From assembly GCF_003351225.1 (NCBI RefSeq), contig NZ_QQSY01000005.1:1-64000 (forward strand): a stretch of 64,000 bases of DNA. Reading direction: 5' to 3'. This document shows positions 25,808 through 34,937 of this stretch, in pieces (position 1 is the first letter of the stretch; every line of letters starts with the position of its first letter). This DNA comes from Dyella solisilvae (GTDB lineage: Bacteria > Pseudomonadota > Gammaproteobacteria > Xanthomonadales > Rhodanobacteraceae). A program made the position numbers and the translations under genes. The notes below the pieces were generated by a model, which did no database searches, was not told the DNA's origin, and worked only from the letters and a program-made list of their open reading frames with translations.

Positions 25808-26743
25808 ATGGCGCGAGGCATCACTCAGGACCAGGTCAATCGGGCCGCGGACGCCATCCTGGGCGCCGGCGACAACCCGACCGTGGAGAAGGTGCGCGCG
25901 GAACTCGGCACCGGCTCGCCCAACACGATCACCCGCATGCTCGATGCCTGGCGCAGGCAACTGGGGGAGCGCTTGCGACAACTGAGCGCCCTGCCGGAAG
26001 TGCCCGAGGCGGTGGGGCAGGCGATGCTCGAGCTGTGGCGCCTCGCCGCCGACCACGCCGAGCGTGTGTTGGAAAGCCGTGTCGCCAACGAACGCGCCGC
26101 CCTGGCGACCGCTCAGGCCCAATTGGCCCGCGAGCGCGAAACCTGGGAAACCCGCCTGCAGGCGGCGGAAACCGCCATCGCCCAAGCCCAGACAGCCCGG
26201 GAGCTGGCCGAGCACGCCTGCACGACGCTGGATGGCCAATTGCAGGACAGCCATGCGTTGCGAGCCGACCTGGTGCTGCAGCGGGATCGCCTGCAAGACC
26301 ATTGTGACCAACAAGCGGGTCTGATCCAGCTGCTCCGAGCCCAGCTGGACGACCATCAGGTCGCCCTGCAAAGCGAACGCGAACGCCAAGAAGTGCATAT
26401 TCGCGCCGTGGAGGACCGTTCTCACCAAGAAGTCGACCGCGCACGGCAAGATGCAAAGCAATGGCAGCACCGGTACGAAGCGGCCGAACGGGGGCACCGG
26501 GATGTCGTTACAACGATCCAAAATCGGTGTGACTCCGCCATTGAGCAGACACGCCACCTTGAACAGGAAGCGTCCCGCCACGCGGGTCAGGTTGCGGCGT
26601 TGGAAAAGGCACTATCGAGGGCCTACTCGGCAGCCACAGAACGGAAAGATCGCCCCACAGTATCCAAGGCACTGGCAAAGCGCGGCCAAGCCAAAAAGAT
26701 GCCGACGCGCCGACAAATCAGCAAGCAGCGAGGCGACGCCTAA
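25808..26743 (+). CDS. KfrA-like DNA-binding coiled-coil protein
   Basis: 311 residues from the ATG at 25808 (GAGGAGACC upstream). The N-terminal domain MARGITQDQVNRAADAILGAGDNPTVEKVRAELGTGSPNTITRMLDAWR is a KfrA_N-type helix-turn-helix (about 1-50). It is followed by a long coiled coil rich in A, E, Q, R and L (about 60-285), and a basic tail (AKRGQAKKMPTRRQISKQRG). KfrA proteins on broad-host-range plasmids bind their own promoter and form filaments that help partition; an accessory segregation or nucleoid role is likely. It is divergent from the recombinase gene, and the inverted repeat between them may be its operator. Its presence suggests a plasmid or island origin for this segment. Confidence 0.8.
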   Translation: MARGITQDQVNRAADAILGAGDNPTVEKVRAELGTGSPNTITRMLDAWRRQLGERLRQLSALPEVPEAVGQAMLELWRLAADHAERVLESRVANERAALATAQAQLARERETWETRLQAAETAIAQAQTARELAEHACTTLDGQLQDSHALRADLVLQRDRLQDHCDQQAGLIQLLRAQLDDHQVALQSERERQEVHIRAVEDRSHQEVDRARQDAKQWQHRYEAAERGHRDVVTTIQNRCDSAIEQTRHLEQEASRHAGQVAALEKALSRAYSAATERKDRPTVSKALAKRGQAKKMPTRRQISKQRGDA

Positions 26744-26863
26744 ATTCGGGCCAGGGAGCCACAGCGGTCCCTTGAGTCGAAGCGCATATATTGGTCATCG
26801 CTCATAAGCCCAAATCTCAGACTGAGGATTGAATGGCACCAACCAAATGAGGCTGGCACCTGG

Positions 26864-27163
26864 TCACTTTGGGTCGCCTTGCCGTGGGTGAGCTGTCGTC
26901 CAGGTCCGCAACTTGGCCAGGCGAGCGCGCAGATCGGCTGGGCTGATGGCCTTCGACGGATCTGCCTTGATCGTGTCATAAGTCACGGCCACCTCGGACT
27001 GCAGCCAGTTCTCCACCGCTCGGTCGTGCGCCATCAGCATGCGCAGGCCATGCCGAATGACCTCGCTTTCCGAGGCGTACTCTCCCGTCCTGACCTTGCT
27101 GGCGATCAGATCGACCATCTCAATCGGCAGGGTAATGCTGAGCTGCTTGGTGGGGCGGGTCAT
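26864..27163 (-). CDS. ParD-like antitoxin, no adjacent toxin
   Basis: 99 residues reading leftward from the ATG at 27161-27163, with GAGGATTCCC upstream; the frame is open nine codons earlier. It begins MTRPTKQLSITLPIEMVDLIASKVRTGEYASESEVIRHGLRML, a ribbon-helix-helix domain of the ParD/CopG type, which binds DNA as a dimer and represses its own promoter. The C-terminal half would wrap its ParE toxin. The gene that should follow on the - strand (26744-26860) has no ParE frame, so the antitoxin is an orphan or the toxin has been lost. Convergent with the kfrA-like gene. A degenerate hairpin (around 26814-26833) follows. Confidence 0.75.
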   Translation of the reverse strand: MTRPTKQLSITLPIEMVDLIASKVRTGEYASESEVIRHGLRMLMAHDRAVENWLQSEVAVTYDTIKADPSKAISPADLRARLAKLRTWTTAHPRQGDPK

Positions 27164-27270
27164 GGGAATCCTCATTCGTGCCGTCGGCATTGATTAGGGC
27201 AAGGCTCACCAGATTTCGCGCTTCATCGGTCGCCCGCTCTGTATCCAAAAACAGCCGGTCCCGCATAGCT

Positions 27271-27301
27271 AGGCCTCAATAATATGCTGATTGAGGCCTA
27301 A
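27271..27301. repeat. perfect 11-bp inverted repeat
   Basis: TAGGCCTCAAT (27271-27281) and ATTGAGGCCTA (27291-27301) around a 9-base loop AATATGCTG. It lies between the antitoxin gene and the ParS/MbcA-like gene, which diverge here. No T run follows, so an operator or a cruciform is more likely than a terminator. Confidence 0.55.
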
Positions 27302-27336
27302 CGCAGCCGCTGTGCGAAATTCGCGGTATCGTTAAG

Positions 27337-27582
27337 ATGCCGCATCAAAATGAGTTCCCGAGTACTGATTTCGCGCGCAAAGCGAGAAGCCCCATGGCTG
27401 ATCTGGATAGAGTGATCCTTGCAGCGAGCGAAGTAGCACTTGATCGTCGCAAGGTGATGGAATGGTTGGAAGAGCCGCTAGCCGCCTTTCGTGGCAAGAC
27501 GCCGTTACAGCTTGTCGCCGAAGGGCAAGCGGATGACTTGCTCGCCTATATAGCGTCAGTTGAATCAGGCTTTGTCGGTTGA
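27337..27582 (+). CDS. ParS/MbcA-type toxin-binding domain protein, partial antitoxin
   Basis: 81 residues from the ATG at 27337; a second ATG at 27394 has a better ribosome site (GAGAAG). The last 50 residues, ALDRRKVMEWLEEPLAAFRGKTPLQLVAEGQADDLLAYIASVESGFVG, match the C-terminal domain of Xre/ParS/MbcA antitoxins (W..EP...F.GKTP..L...G....L..YI.....G), the part that wraps RES-type toxins. The N-terminal Xre DNA-binding domain is missing and no RES toxin follows. It is therefore a truncated or degraded antitoxin, or a stand-alone anti-toxin domain. Together with the neighbouring orphan ParD-like gene it suggests toxin-antitoxin debris next to dif. Confidence 0.65.
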   Translation: MPHQNEFPSTDFARKARSPMADLDRVILAASEVALDRRKVMEWLEEPLAAFRGKTPLQLVAEGQADDLLAYIASVESGFVG

Positions 27583-28338
27583 CAGTCCTGGGCGTGGTCT
27601 TGGGCACCGCCGGATGCCAAGGGCTTGCAGTAACGATGGCGCAGTCCTTCCGGTTGTTTGCGCCACTGGCCCAGATTCAAGTGCACACATGGCACAAACT
27701 AGGTGGCGCTGCCGCCCAAATTTAGGTGCCGAGGTCAGTCGACTGACCGATGAAGCCCGCAAATTCCATTAGTGCCTAGGTCAAGTAGCGCTTCCAAATA
27801 TGGACACCAACATCTGCGGAGCTCTCAAAGGTGTACACCGCGGGTGGCACAGCGCGAAATGTGCGCACCCAAAAGTGCACGCAGTGGACATCAGAACTGC
27901 GTAGGCGGGGCAACCTTGAGTGCGCTCAAAAGGAAGTAGAGGTTTCGCTGCGGAGAACATTTGCTACGGGAAGGTCCAATATGCGAGGGCCATGCCACCG
28001 GCCAGAAGCATCACCAATTTCGCATAATGTATATTATGTAAAATACTGGATGGCGCCATTTTTAGATGCGGGCTTGGCCGCACCGTGTTCCCCATCGCCT
28101 CCGTGGCCCCACGACTAGCCTCAATAGCCTCACCCGATCGGAGCGTTCGCGAAAGCCATTTGGGAGCGCTGCTTTAAAGACACGGCCTCAGCGTCACCCA
28201 TGCACCATGCGTTGACCTCGGCACAGGCACATTGACTGGTGACCACGGAGGCCGCATGCAGCCGTCACCTTTGCTTCGAACTGGACTCGCCATGTCTGGG
28301 TGTGGCCCCTGTGGCGCAACTACCGGGGATGCCTGCCC
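27583..28338. other. spacer holding the dif site
   Basis: No gene supported. Apart from the dif site at 28018-28045, nothing else recognised. It separates accessory DNA on the left from core-like genes on the right. Confidence 0.5.
28018..28045 (+). other. dif: chromosome dimer resolution site dif
   Basis: XerC arm ATTTCGCATAA, central TGTATA and XerD arm TTATGTAAAAT. From memory, the gammaproteobacterial dif has arms (GGTG/ATTT)CGCATAA and TTATGTTAAAT around the same centre, so only one position of the XerD arm differs. XerC and XerD act here, activated by FtsK, to resolve chromosome dimers at division. KOPS-like octamers on both sides point at it, which supports a functional terminus rather than a phage attachment copy. 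It lies exactly at the change from island-like to core-like gene content. Confidence 0.85.
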
Positions 28339-29358
28339 ATGAAGCACGAGCCGGTGCTCGTGGATCTGGCGTTGCAAGGTGGCGGCTCGCATGGCGCGTT
28401 CACCTGGGGTGCGCTGGATCGTCTGCTGGAGGAATCCTGGCTGACCATCGACGGGATATCCGGCACGTCGGCGGGTGCCATGAATGCCGCGGTTCTGGCG
28501 CACGGTTACGCCAAGGGCGGCGCGAACGGCGCGCGCCAGGCGCTGGAGCAGTTCTGGCGCAAAGTGTCCGACGCCGCCATGTTCAGCCCGCTCCGGCGCA
28601 CGCCGCTCGATGTGTTGCTGGGCCGCTGGACGCTCGATCACTCTCCGGTGTTCCAATGGATGGACATGGCGGCGCGCGCCTTCTCGCCTTATGACCTCAA
28701 TCCACACGGGGTCAATCCACTCCGGGACATCCTTTCCTCGAGCATCGCTTTCGACCATCTGCATGAGGGGTCGATCAAGCTGTTTGTGACCGCGACCAAC
28801 GTTCGCACGGGCCAGGGTCGCGTGTTCCGCAATCGCGAGTTGAGCGCGGATGTGCTTCTTGCCTCGGCCTGTTTGCCGAACCTGTTCCACGCGGTGGAGA
28901 TTGATGGCGAGGCTTACTGGGACGGCGGCTACTCGGGCAACCCGACGATCACGCCGCTGGTGCGCGAGTGTGATTCGCAGGACACGCTCCTTATCCAGGT
29001 AAATCCGGTCGCACGCCCCGAACTGCCGCGCGCTGCCCGTGACATCCTCAACCGGCTCAACGAGGTTTCATTCAACGCGGTGCTCCTGAAAGAACTCCGC
29101 ATGCTCGCTCTGCTACGGCAGGTCGCGGACCCCGGCAAAGGCGAAGCGGCGCACTGGGCCGGCATGCGCATGCACCGCATCACCGGGGATGTGATGCTGG
29201 AACTGGGCTATTCCTCCAAGCTCAATGCAGAGTGGCCCTTTCTGTTGATGTTGCGGGACGCGGGCCGAGATGCGGCCGCGCAATTTCTCGACGCCCATGG
29301 CTCGCAACTGGGTCGGGCCGCCACCCTTGATATCGACGCGTTTTCCTATGACCTCTGA
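28339..29358 (+). CDS. patatin-like phospholipase
   Basis: 339 residues from the ATG at 28339; the frame is open 13 codons earlier. The active site is complete: oxyanion hole GGGSHG (about residues 14-19), nucleophile elbow GTSAG, and the DGG motif holding the catalytic Asp in YWDGGYSGNP. LASACLPNLFHAVEIDGEAYWDGG is typical of bacterial cytosolic patatins. No signal peptide. The stop overlaps the start of a GntP permease by 11 bases, so the two form an operon. In several bacteria a patatin gene next to a GntP permease and a hydroxybutyrate/acetoacetyl-CoA dehydrogenase is tied to storage polymer or hydroxyacid use; an SDR of that type lies 5.6 kb away here. Substrate not proved. Confidence 0.85.
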   Translation: MKHEPVLVDLALQGGGSHGAFTWGALDRLLEESWLTIDGISGTSAGAMNAAVLAHGYAKGGANGARQALEQFWRKVSDAAMFSPLRRTPLDVLLGRWTLDHSPVFQWMDMAARAFSPYDLNPHGVNPLRDILSSSIAFDHLHEGSIKLFVTATNVRTGQGRVFRNRELSADVLLASACLPNLFHAVEIDGEAYWDGGYSGNPTITPLVRECDSQDTLLIQVNPVARPELPRAARDILNRLNEVSFNAVLLKELRMLALLRQVADPGKGEAAHWAGMRMHRITGDVMLELGYSSKLNAEWPFLLMLRDAGRDAAAQFLDAHGSQLGRAATLDIDAFSYDL

Positions 29359-30817
29359 CGCCATTGGCCTCATCGGCATGATCCTGTCACTGGCGCTGCT
29401 GATCGGGCTTGCCTTTCGCGGCTGGAGCGTTCTCGTGTTGGCTCCACTGACGGCGATGGTGGCGGCGCTGTTTTCAGGCTACCCGTTGCTGGCGAGCTGG
29501 ACGCAATTGTTCATGGTCGGCACGGCCGATTTCCTGGGGCGTTTCTTCCCCTTGTTCCTGCTTGGCGCCATCTTCGGCAGGCTAATGAATGACAGCGGCT
29601 CGGTCCGCGTCATCGCCGACACCATGATTCGCTGGCTGGGTACGGAACGCGCGATCCTCGCCGTGGTGCTGGCCGGCGCGCTGGTCACTTACGGCGGTGT
29701 CAGTCTGTTCGTCGCCTTCTTCGTGCTGGTGCCGATGGCGAGGGAAGTGTTCATCGCGGCCGACATACCCCGGCGACTCATGCCTGCCGCCATCGTGCTC
29801 GGCACCAGCACGTTCACCATGTCGGCGCTACCCGGCTCGCCCGCCATCCAGAATGCGATACCGATGCCCTTCTTCGGCACGACCCCGTTCGCGGCGCCGG
29901 GGCTGGGACTTATCGCAGCCGCCACGATGTTCGGGCTTGGCATGCTCTGGCTCTCTCATGCCTGCAGAAGCGCACAAGGCAAAGGCGAAGGCTTCAGCGT
30001 CGATGACGATGCACCACACAGCGTGCTGTCCGGAACGGAATCCGACCGATCCCGCGGGGCGCTGGCCGACGAATTTGATCTTGCCGAAGCGGGCGAGCCA
30101 AGTTCAACCGAGGCGCCGCCATCGCCCTTCGCCGCGTTTGCGCCACTCGTGGTGGTAACCGTGGTGAACCTGGTGATGTCGCTCCTGGTGCTGCCACGCA
30201 TGGATCTGGCGTATCTGGCCGAACCCGAATGGGGATCGACTTTCATGGCTGCCGTGGCTGGTGTGTGGTCGGTAATCGTGGCGCTGGCCGCCGCCATTGT
30301 CGTGTTGATCCTGCTGCATCGAGCTCGCCTGCCCCGCCTGCGCGACAGCGTAGATGCAGGCGCGCACGCCTCGGTGATACCAGCGCTCAGCGTGGCCTGC
30401 CTGGCCGGCTTCGGCAGCGTTATAGCCGCCCTTCCCCCGTTTCACTACATACGCGAACAGGTTCTGGCGGTGCCGGGTGGCCCTGTGGTCTCGCTTGCCG
30501 TCGCCACCAACGTACTTGCCGGCCTCACCGGCTCGGCTTCAGGTGGGCTCACGATCGCCCTCGACGCCATGGGCAGCCTCTACAAGGCTGCGGCCGAGGC
30601 CGCCGGCATCAATCCATCGCTACTGCATCGCGTGGCCGCCATCGGCTCTGGCACGCTCGACATGCTGCCGCACAACGGCGCCATCGTCACACTGCTCGGT
30701 CTGTGCGGCGCCACGCACCGGGAAAGTTATCGCGACATCGTCGCGGTGGGCATCCTTCCGCCCATCGTGGCGCTGCTCATCATCATTCCACTAGGGGCAC
30801 TGTTCGGGTCGTTCTGA
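29348..30817 (+). CDS. GntP-family permease
   Basis: 489 residues from the ATG at 29348, inside the last codons of the patatin gene. About 12 hydrophobic segments. Typical family signatures: LGRFFPLFLLGAIFGRLMNDSGSV, GVSLFVAFFVLVPMAREVF, TFTMSALPGSPAIQNAIP, LAGLTGSASGGLTIALDAMG and GTLDMLPHNGAIVTLLGLC. A charged hydrophilic loop of about 50 residues (SDRSRGALADEFDLAEAGEPSSTEAPPSP) lies between helices near the middle. GntP-family carriers import gluconate, glycerate, citrate or hydroxybutyrate with protons; the last is plausible from the patatin partner, but the sequence alone does not tell. Translationally coupled to the upstream gene. Confidence 0.85.
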   Translation: MTSDAIGLIGMILSLALLIGLAFRGWSVLVLAPLTAMVAALFSGYPLLASWTQLFMVGTADFLGRFFPLFLLGAIFGRLMNDSGSVRVIADTMIRWLGTERAILAVVLAGALVTYGGVSLFVAFFVLVPMAREVFIAADIPRRLMPAAIVLGTSTFTMSALPGSPAIQNAIPMPFFGTTPFAAPGLGLIAAATMFGLGMLWLSHACRSAQGKGEGFSVDDDAPHSVLSGTESDRSRGALADEFDLAEAGEPSSTEAPPSPFAAFAPLVVVTVVNLVMSLLVLPRMDLAYLAEPEWGSTFMAAVAGVWSVIVALAAAIVVLILLHRARLPRLRDSVDAGAHASVIPALSVACLAGFGSVIAALPPFHYIREQVLAVPGGPVVSLAVATNVLAGLTGSASGGLTIALDAMGSLYKAAAEAAGINPSLLHRVAAIGSGTLDMLPHNGAIVTLLGLCGATHRESYRDIVAVGILPPIVALLIIIPLGALFGSF

Positions 30818-31495
30818 ACCCAAGCCGGCGTGCCTCCACGCAACACCACGCGGCAGATGGCATGAAGGCGTTGCCTTATTGTGTTCGACCGCATACCAGC
30901 CACGAGACCTCGGTGACAACACCGCGGCGTTGGTTGTGCAGCCCAGCATTCGCAAGTTCGTTGCACCGTATGCCTTCGTGACGATCGCAAGGAATCCTTG
31001 CGCTTTTTGCTTAAGCATTATCCCGGGCATTGCACAGCGTCGTCGCGCGTATGCAAGCCCTCCACGACACCCTGCCCTCCTCCACTGGGCGCACTGTCGG
31101 CCGTGGCGTTGCAGCCGCGTGGATCCGCGATTGGCGCAGAGCAGCATCGTGTTTCACAAAAAGTCCACACGACCATCCATCGCGCACGCCGACGCGACAT
31201 TTACGGTGGCTGGACTATGGTCGCGTCGGTTGGCCCGTCTGACTAACCGGCTTATTCCAGACCAAACTAGCGCAGGACGCGTTGCCTCAATTCATCGAAG
31301 TCATCCTGTCGATATGGCTTCACAACACGGGCGAATCCGAATCGTTAATGCGGTTGGCTCTTTACCAGGCGCACGGCGCGATGCCGTGACGCCAGAGCAA
31401 GTCGAGAAGGGGGTCGTTGCGGCTGATGTGATCGGTGCACCCGGTGCGCCCGCGGGGCCCCTTAGGCCTCATCTCTTGATGGCAGGAGAAACGCG
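30818..31495. other. spacer ahead of the arginine deiminase operon
   Basis: No accepted gene; a 206-codon open frame has no ribosome site or recognisable product. The arc promoter should lie here. I looked for an ANR/FNR box of the TTGAT-N4-ATCAA type and did not find a convincing one. A KOPS-like octamer on the - strand (CCCTGCCC) is at 31070-31077. Confidence 0.45.
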
Positions 31496-32752
31496 ATGAA
31501 TTCGGAGAAGGTCAAACCCGGCGTTTATTCCGAAGTCGGCAAGCTCCGGAAGGTGATGGTCTGCTCGCCAGGCCTGGCGCACCAGCGCCTGACGCCAAGC
31601 AACTGCGACGAACTGCTGTTCGACGACGTCGTGTGGGTGAGCCAGGCCAAGCGCGACCACTTCGACTTTGTGACGAAGATGCGCGAACGCGGCGTCGACG
31701 TGGTCGAAATGCATAACATGCTCGCCGAAACGATCCAGAATCCCGAGGCGCTGAAATGGATACTTGACCGGAAAATCCGCCCGAACACCGTGGGCGTCAC
31801 GCTGGTCGATGAGGTTCGCGCCTGGATCGAAAGCCTGGAGCCGCGCAAGATCGTCGAATTCCTGATTGGCGGCGTGGTGGCCGAGGACATTCCCGAGACC
31901 AGTCACAGCAAGCCGCTCAAGATGTTTCGCCAGTACCTGGGGCAGTCCAGCTTCGTGCTGCCGCCACTGCCGAACATGCTGTTCACCCGTGACACCTCCT
32001 GCTGGATCTACGGCGGCGTTTCGCTCAATCCCATGCACTGGCCGGCCCGTCGCCAGGAAACCCTGCTGACGGCTTCGGTCTACAAGTTCCACCCCGATTT
32101 CGTCGACCATGACTTCGAGTTCTGGTACGGCGACCCGGACCAGGACCACGGCTCATCGACGCTGGAAGGTGGTGACGTGATGCCCATCGGCAAGGGCGTC
32201 GTGCTGATCGGCATGGGTGAGCGGACCACGCGCCAGGCCATCGGCGAGCTGGCGCAATCCCTGTTCTCCAGAGGGGGCGCCGAGCGGATCATCATCGCCG
32301 GCCTGCCCCAGTCACGTGCGGCGATGCACCTCGACACAGTGTTCACCTTCTGCGATCGCGACCTGGTGACGATCTTTCCCGAGGTGGTCAAGGAAATCGT
32401 GGCTTTCACTGTGCACCCGGACGACTCCAGTCCCGGCGACGTCGACCTGCGCCGCGAGGAAAAGCCGTTCATCGAGGTCGTCGCCGACGCGCTCGGCCTG
32501 CCGAAGCTGCGCGTGGTCGAAACGGGCGGCAACAGCTTCGCCGCCGAGCGCGAGCAATGGGATGACGGCAACAACGTGGTCTGCATCGAGCCCGGCGTGG
32601 TGGTCGGCTATGACCGCAACACCTATACCAACACCTTGTTGCGCAAGGCCGGCGTCGAGGTCATCACCATTACTGCGGGCGAATTGGGGCGCGGACGTGG
32701 AGGCGGTCATTGCATGACCTGCCCCATCAGCCGCGACCCTGTGGACTACTAG
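31496..32752 (+). CDS. arcA: arginine deiminase
   Basis: 418 residues, same length as the Pseudomonas aeruginosa enzyme. AGGAGAAACGCG precedes the ATG. The catalytic residues are visible: nucleophile Cys406 in GGGHCMTCP, the FTRD motif (about 163-166), EGGDVMPIG, and the catalytic His in [12 protein letters not shown]. It hydrolyses arginine to citrulline and ammonia, the first step of the ADI pathway that yields ATP through carbamoyl phosphate when oxygen is short and also raises pH. First gene of arcA-arcB-arcC with 66 and 34 bases between them. No arcD-type arginine/ornithine antiporter lies in the window. Confidence 0.96.
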   Translation: MNSEKVKPGVYSEVGKLRKVMVCSPGLAHQRLTPSNCDELLFDDVVWVSQAKRDHFDFVTKMRERGVDVVEMHNMLAETIQNPEALKWILDRKIRPNTVGVTLVDEVRAWIESLEPRKIVEFLIGGVVAEDIPETSHSKPLKMFRQYLGQSSFVLPPLPNMLFTRDTSCWIYGGVSLNPMHWPARRQETLLTASVYKFHPDFVDHDFEFWYGDPDQDHGSSTLEGGDVMPIGKGVVLIGMGERTTRQAIGELAQSLFSRGGAERIIIAGLPQSRAAMHLDTVFTFCDRDLVTIFPEVVKEIVAFTVHPDDSSPGDVDLRREEKPFIEVVADALGLPKLRVVETGGNSFAAEREQWDDGNNVVCIEPGVVVGYDRNTYTNTLLRKAGVEVITITAGELGRGRGGGHCMTCPISRDPVDY

Positions 32753-32760
32753 ACAGGATA

Positions 32761-32776
32761 CGGCGGGGCTCCGCCG
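32761..32776. repeat. intercistronic hairpin between arcA and arcB
   Basis: CGGCGG GGCT CCGCCG, eight bases after the arcA stop. No T run; likely an mRNA processing or stability element that lets arcA be expressed more than arcB and arcC. Confidence 0.5.
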
Positions 32777-32818
32777 GCCCGGCGAAGCGCCATCCAAGAC
32801 CATCCGTGGAGAAACGAC

Positions 32819-33829
32819 ATGGCTTTCAATCTGCGCAATCGAAGCCTTCTTAGCCTGCTGCACCACACGCCCCGCGAATTGCGTTACCTGCTCGACCTGT
32901 CGCGTGACCTCAAGCGCGCGAAATACAGCGGCACCGAACAGCAACATCTGAAGGGCGTGAACATCGCCCTGATCTTCGAAAAGACGTCCACCCGCACCCG
33001 TTGCGCCTTTGAGGTGGCTGCCTACGATCAGGGCGCGAACGTGACCTACATCGACCCACATTCATCGCAGATCGGTCACAAGGAGAGCATGAAGGACACG
33101 GCGCGCGTGCTGGGACGCATGTACGACGCCATTGAATACCGGGGTTTCGAACAGGGAATCGTCGAGGAGCTGGCGAAGTTTGCCGGCGTACCGGTATTCA
33201 ACGGACTGACCGATGAATACCACCCGACGCAAATGCTCGCTGACGTTCTCACCATGCGCGAGCATTGCGACAAGCCATTGACCTCGATCAGCTACGCGTA
33301 TCTCGGCGATGCTCGCAACAACATGGGCAATTCCCTGTTGCTGATCGGCGCCAAGCTTGGCATGGACGTGCGCATCGCGGCGCCTAAATCCCTCTGGCCG
33401 CATGACGACCACGTCGCCTTGTGCAGGGAATTTGCCGCCGAGAGTGGCGCGCGCATGCTGTTGACCGAAGATGCCAAGGCCGCCGTCAAGGGCGTCGACT
33501 TCGTCCACACCGATGTGTGGGTGTCGATGGGTGAGCCCGTCGAGGCCTGGGGCGAGCGCATCAAGGCGCTGTTGCCCTACCAGGTCAACATGGCGCTCAT
33601 GAAGGCCACGGAAAACCCGCAGGCGAAGTTCATGCACTGCCTGCCGGCCTTCCACAACAGCGAGACCGAGGTCGGCGCGGAGATCGCCGCCAAGTACCCG
33701 AATCTCGCCAACGGCGTCGAAGTGACGGAGGAAGTCTTCGAGTCTCCGCTCAATATCGCTTTCGAGCAGGCGGAGAATCGCATGCACACCATCAAGGCCA
33801 TCCTGGTGTCGACGCTCGCCGATCTCTGA
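32819..33829 (+). CDS. arcB: ornithine carbamoyltransferase, catabolic type
   Basis: 336 residues, equal to catabolic OTC of Pseudomonas. GGAGAAACGAC precedes the ATG. Carbamoyl phosphate site [12 protein letters not shown] (about 54-65); ornithine-binding [14 protein letters not shown]; active-site [14 protein letters not shown]. Converts citrulline and phosphate to ornithine and carbamoyl phosphate, run in the catabolic direction in this operon. Middle gene of arcABC; the cytosolic dodecamer known from Pseudomonas is likely but not shown. Confidence 0.96.
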   Translation: MAFNLRNRSLLSLLHHTPRELRYLLDLSRDLKRAKYSGTEQQHLKGVNIALIFEKTSTRTRCAFEVAAYDQGANVTYIDPHSSQIGHKESMKDTARVLGRMYDAIEYRGFEQGIVEELAKFAGVPVFNGLTDEYHPTQMLADVLTMREHCDKPLTSISYAYLGDARNNMGNSLLLIGAKLGMDVRIAAPKSLWPHDDHVALCREFAAESGARMLLTEDAKAAVKGVDFVHTDVWVSMGEPVEAWGERIKALLPYQVNMALMKATENPQAKFMHCLPAFHNSETEVGAEIAAKYPNLANGVEVTEEVFESPLNIAFEQAENRMHTIKAILVSTLADL

Positions 33830-33863
33830 TGCGACCACCCTGCCCGATGGATGGAGGCCGATT

Positions 33864-34796
33864 ATGCGTATCGTCATAGCACTGGGCGGCAATGCGCTGT
33901 TGCGTCGCGGCGAACCCATGACTGCTGAAAACCAGCGCGACAATGTGCGCACCGCCGCGCAGCAGATCGCCGAAGTTGCGCCGGGAAACGAACTGGTGAT
34001 CGCGCACGGCAACGGCCCACAGGTGGGCCTGCTTGCGCTGCAGGGCGCTGCCTATAAGGACGTGGCGCCTTATCCGCTCGACGTTCTGGGCGCCCAGACC
34101 GAGGGCATGATCGGCTACATGATCGAGCAGGAGCTCGGCAACCTGCTGCCTTATGAGGTTCCCTTCGCCACCATCCTGACCCAGGTGAAGGTCGACGCGA
34201 ATGATCCAGCGTTCGGCAACCCCACCAAGCCGATTGGGCCGGTCTACACAAAGGAAGACGCCGAGAGGTTCGCCAAGGAGAAAGGCTGGAGCATCGCTCC
34301 CGACGGCGACAAATACCGCCGGGTCGTGGCCAGTCCGCGCCCCCGCCACATCTTTGAGATCCGCCCGATCAAGTGGCTGATCGAACACGGCACGATCGTG
34401 ATCTGCGCCGGCGGCGGCGGCATTCCCACCATGTATGACAAGGACCGGAAACTGGTTGGCGTGGAAGCAGTGATTGACAAGGACCTCTGCTCCTCGCTGC
34501 TTGCACAGGAACTCCATGCGGACCTGCTGATCATCGCCACCGATGTTGATGCCGCCTATGTGGACTGGGGAAAGCCGACGCGCCGATCGATCGCCAGAGC
34601 CCATCCGGACGAACTCGAACGGCTGGGTTTTGCCGCGGGCTCGATGGGCCCCAAGGTTCAGGCGGCCATCGAGTTTGCACGTGAGACAGGCAAGGACGCC
34701 GTCATCGGCGCGCTGCCGGACATCGTCGCCATCATCGATGGCCGCGCGGGTACGCGCGTGAGCGTCGGTGAGCCCGGCATTCACTACCACACCTAG
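33864..34796 (+). CDS. arcC: carbamate kinase
   Basis: 310 residues. ATGGAGGCCGATT precedes the ATG. It begins [29 protein letters not shown] and contains [42 protein letters not shown] and [21 protein letters not shown], the amino-acid-kinase motifs of carbamate kinases. It makes ATP from carbamoyl phosphate and ADP, the energy-yielding end of the ADI pathway. Last gene of the arc operon, 34 bases after arcB. Confidence 0.96.
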   Translation: MRIVIALGGNALLRRGEPMTAENQRDNVRTAAQQIAEVAPGNELVIAHGNGPQVGLLALQGAAYKDVAPYPLDVLGAQTEGMIGYMIEQELGNLLPYEVPFATILTQVKVDANDPAFGNPTKPIGPVYTKEDAERFAKEKGWSIAPDGDKYRRVVASPRPRHIFEIRPIKWLIEHGTIVICAGGGGIPTMYDKDRKLVGVEAVIDKDLCSSLLAQELHADLLIIATDVDAAYVDWGKPTRRSIARAHPDELERLGFAAGSMGPKVQAAIEFARETGKDAVIGALPDIVAIIDGRAGTRVSVGEPGIHYHT

Positions 34797-34937
34797 TGCG
34801 GAAAGTCGCATGACCTTCCATCCATCCGCACGAACCGCACGCCGGCCGCGGCGCGACCCACTCCCTGTGAGCGCCATGGCGAAGGATTGGACCAATCAAC
34901 CCGCAATGCGGCCAACGCCGCGACGAGGACTTTCAGC

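Noticed and set aside
31300-31495. ANR/FNR box before arcA
   Set aside because: Expected from biology, but no TTGAT-N4-ATCAA match found by eye.
30879-31499. 206-codon frame before arcA
   Set aside because: No ribosome site; product is Arg/Pro/Cys-rich without fold-like pattern; overlaps the arcA leader.
33792-34895. 367-codon antisense frame opposite arcC
   Set aside because: Shadow of carbamate kinase, no family motif.
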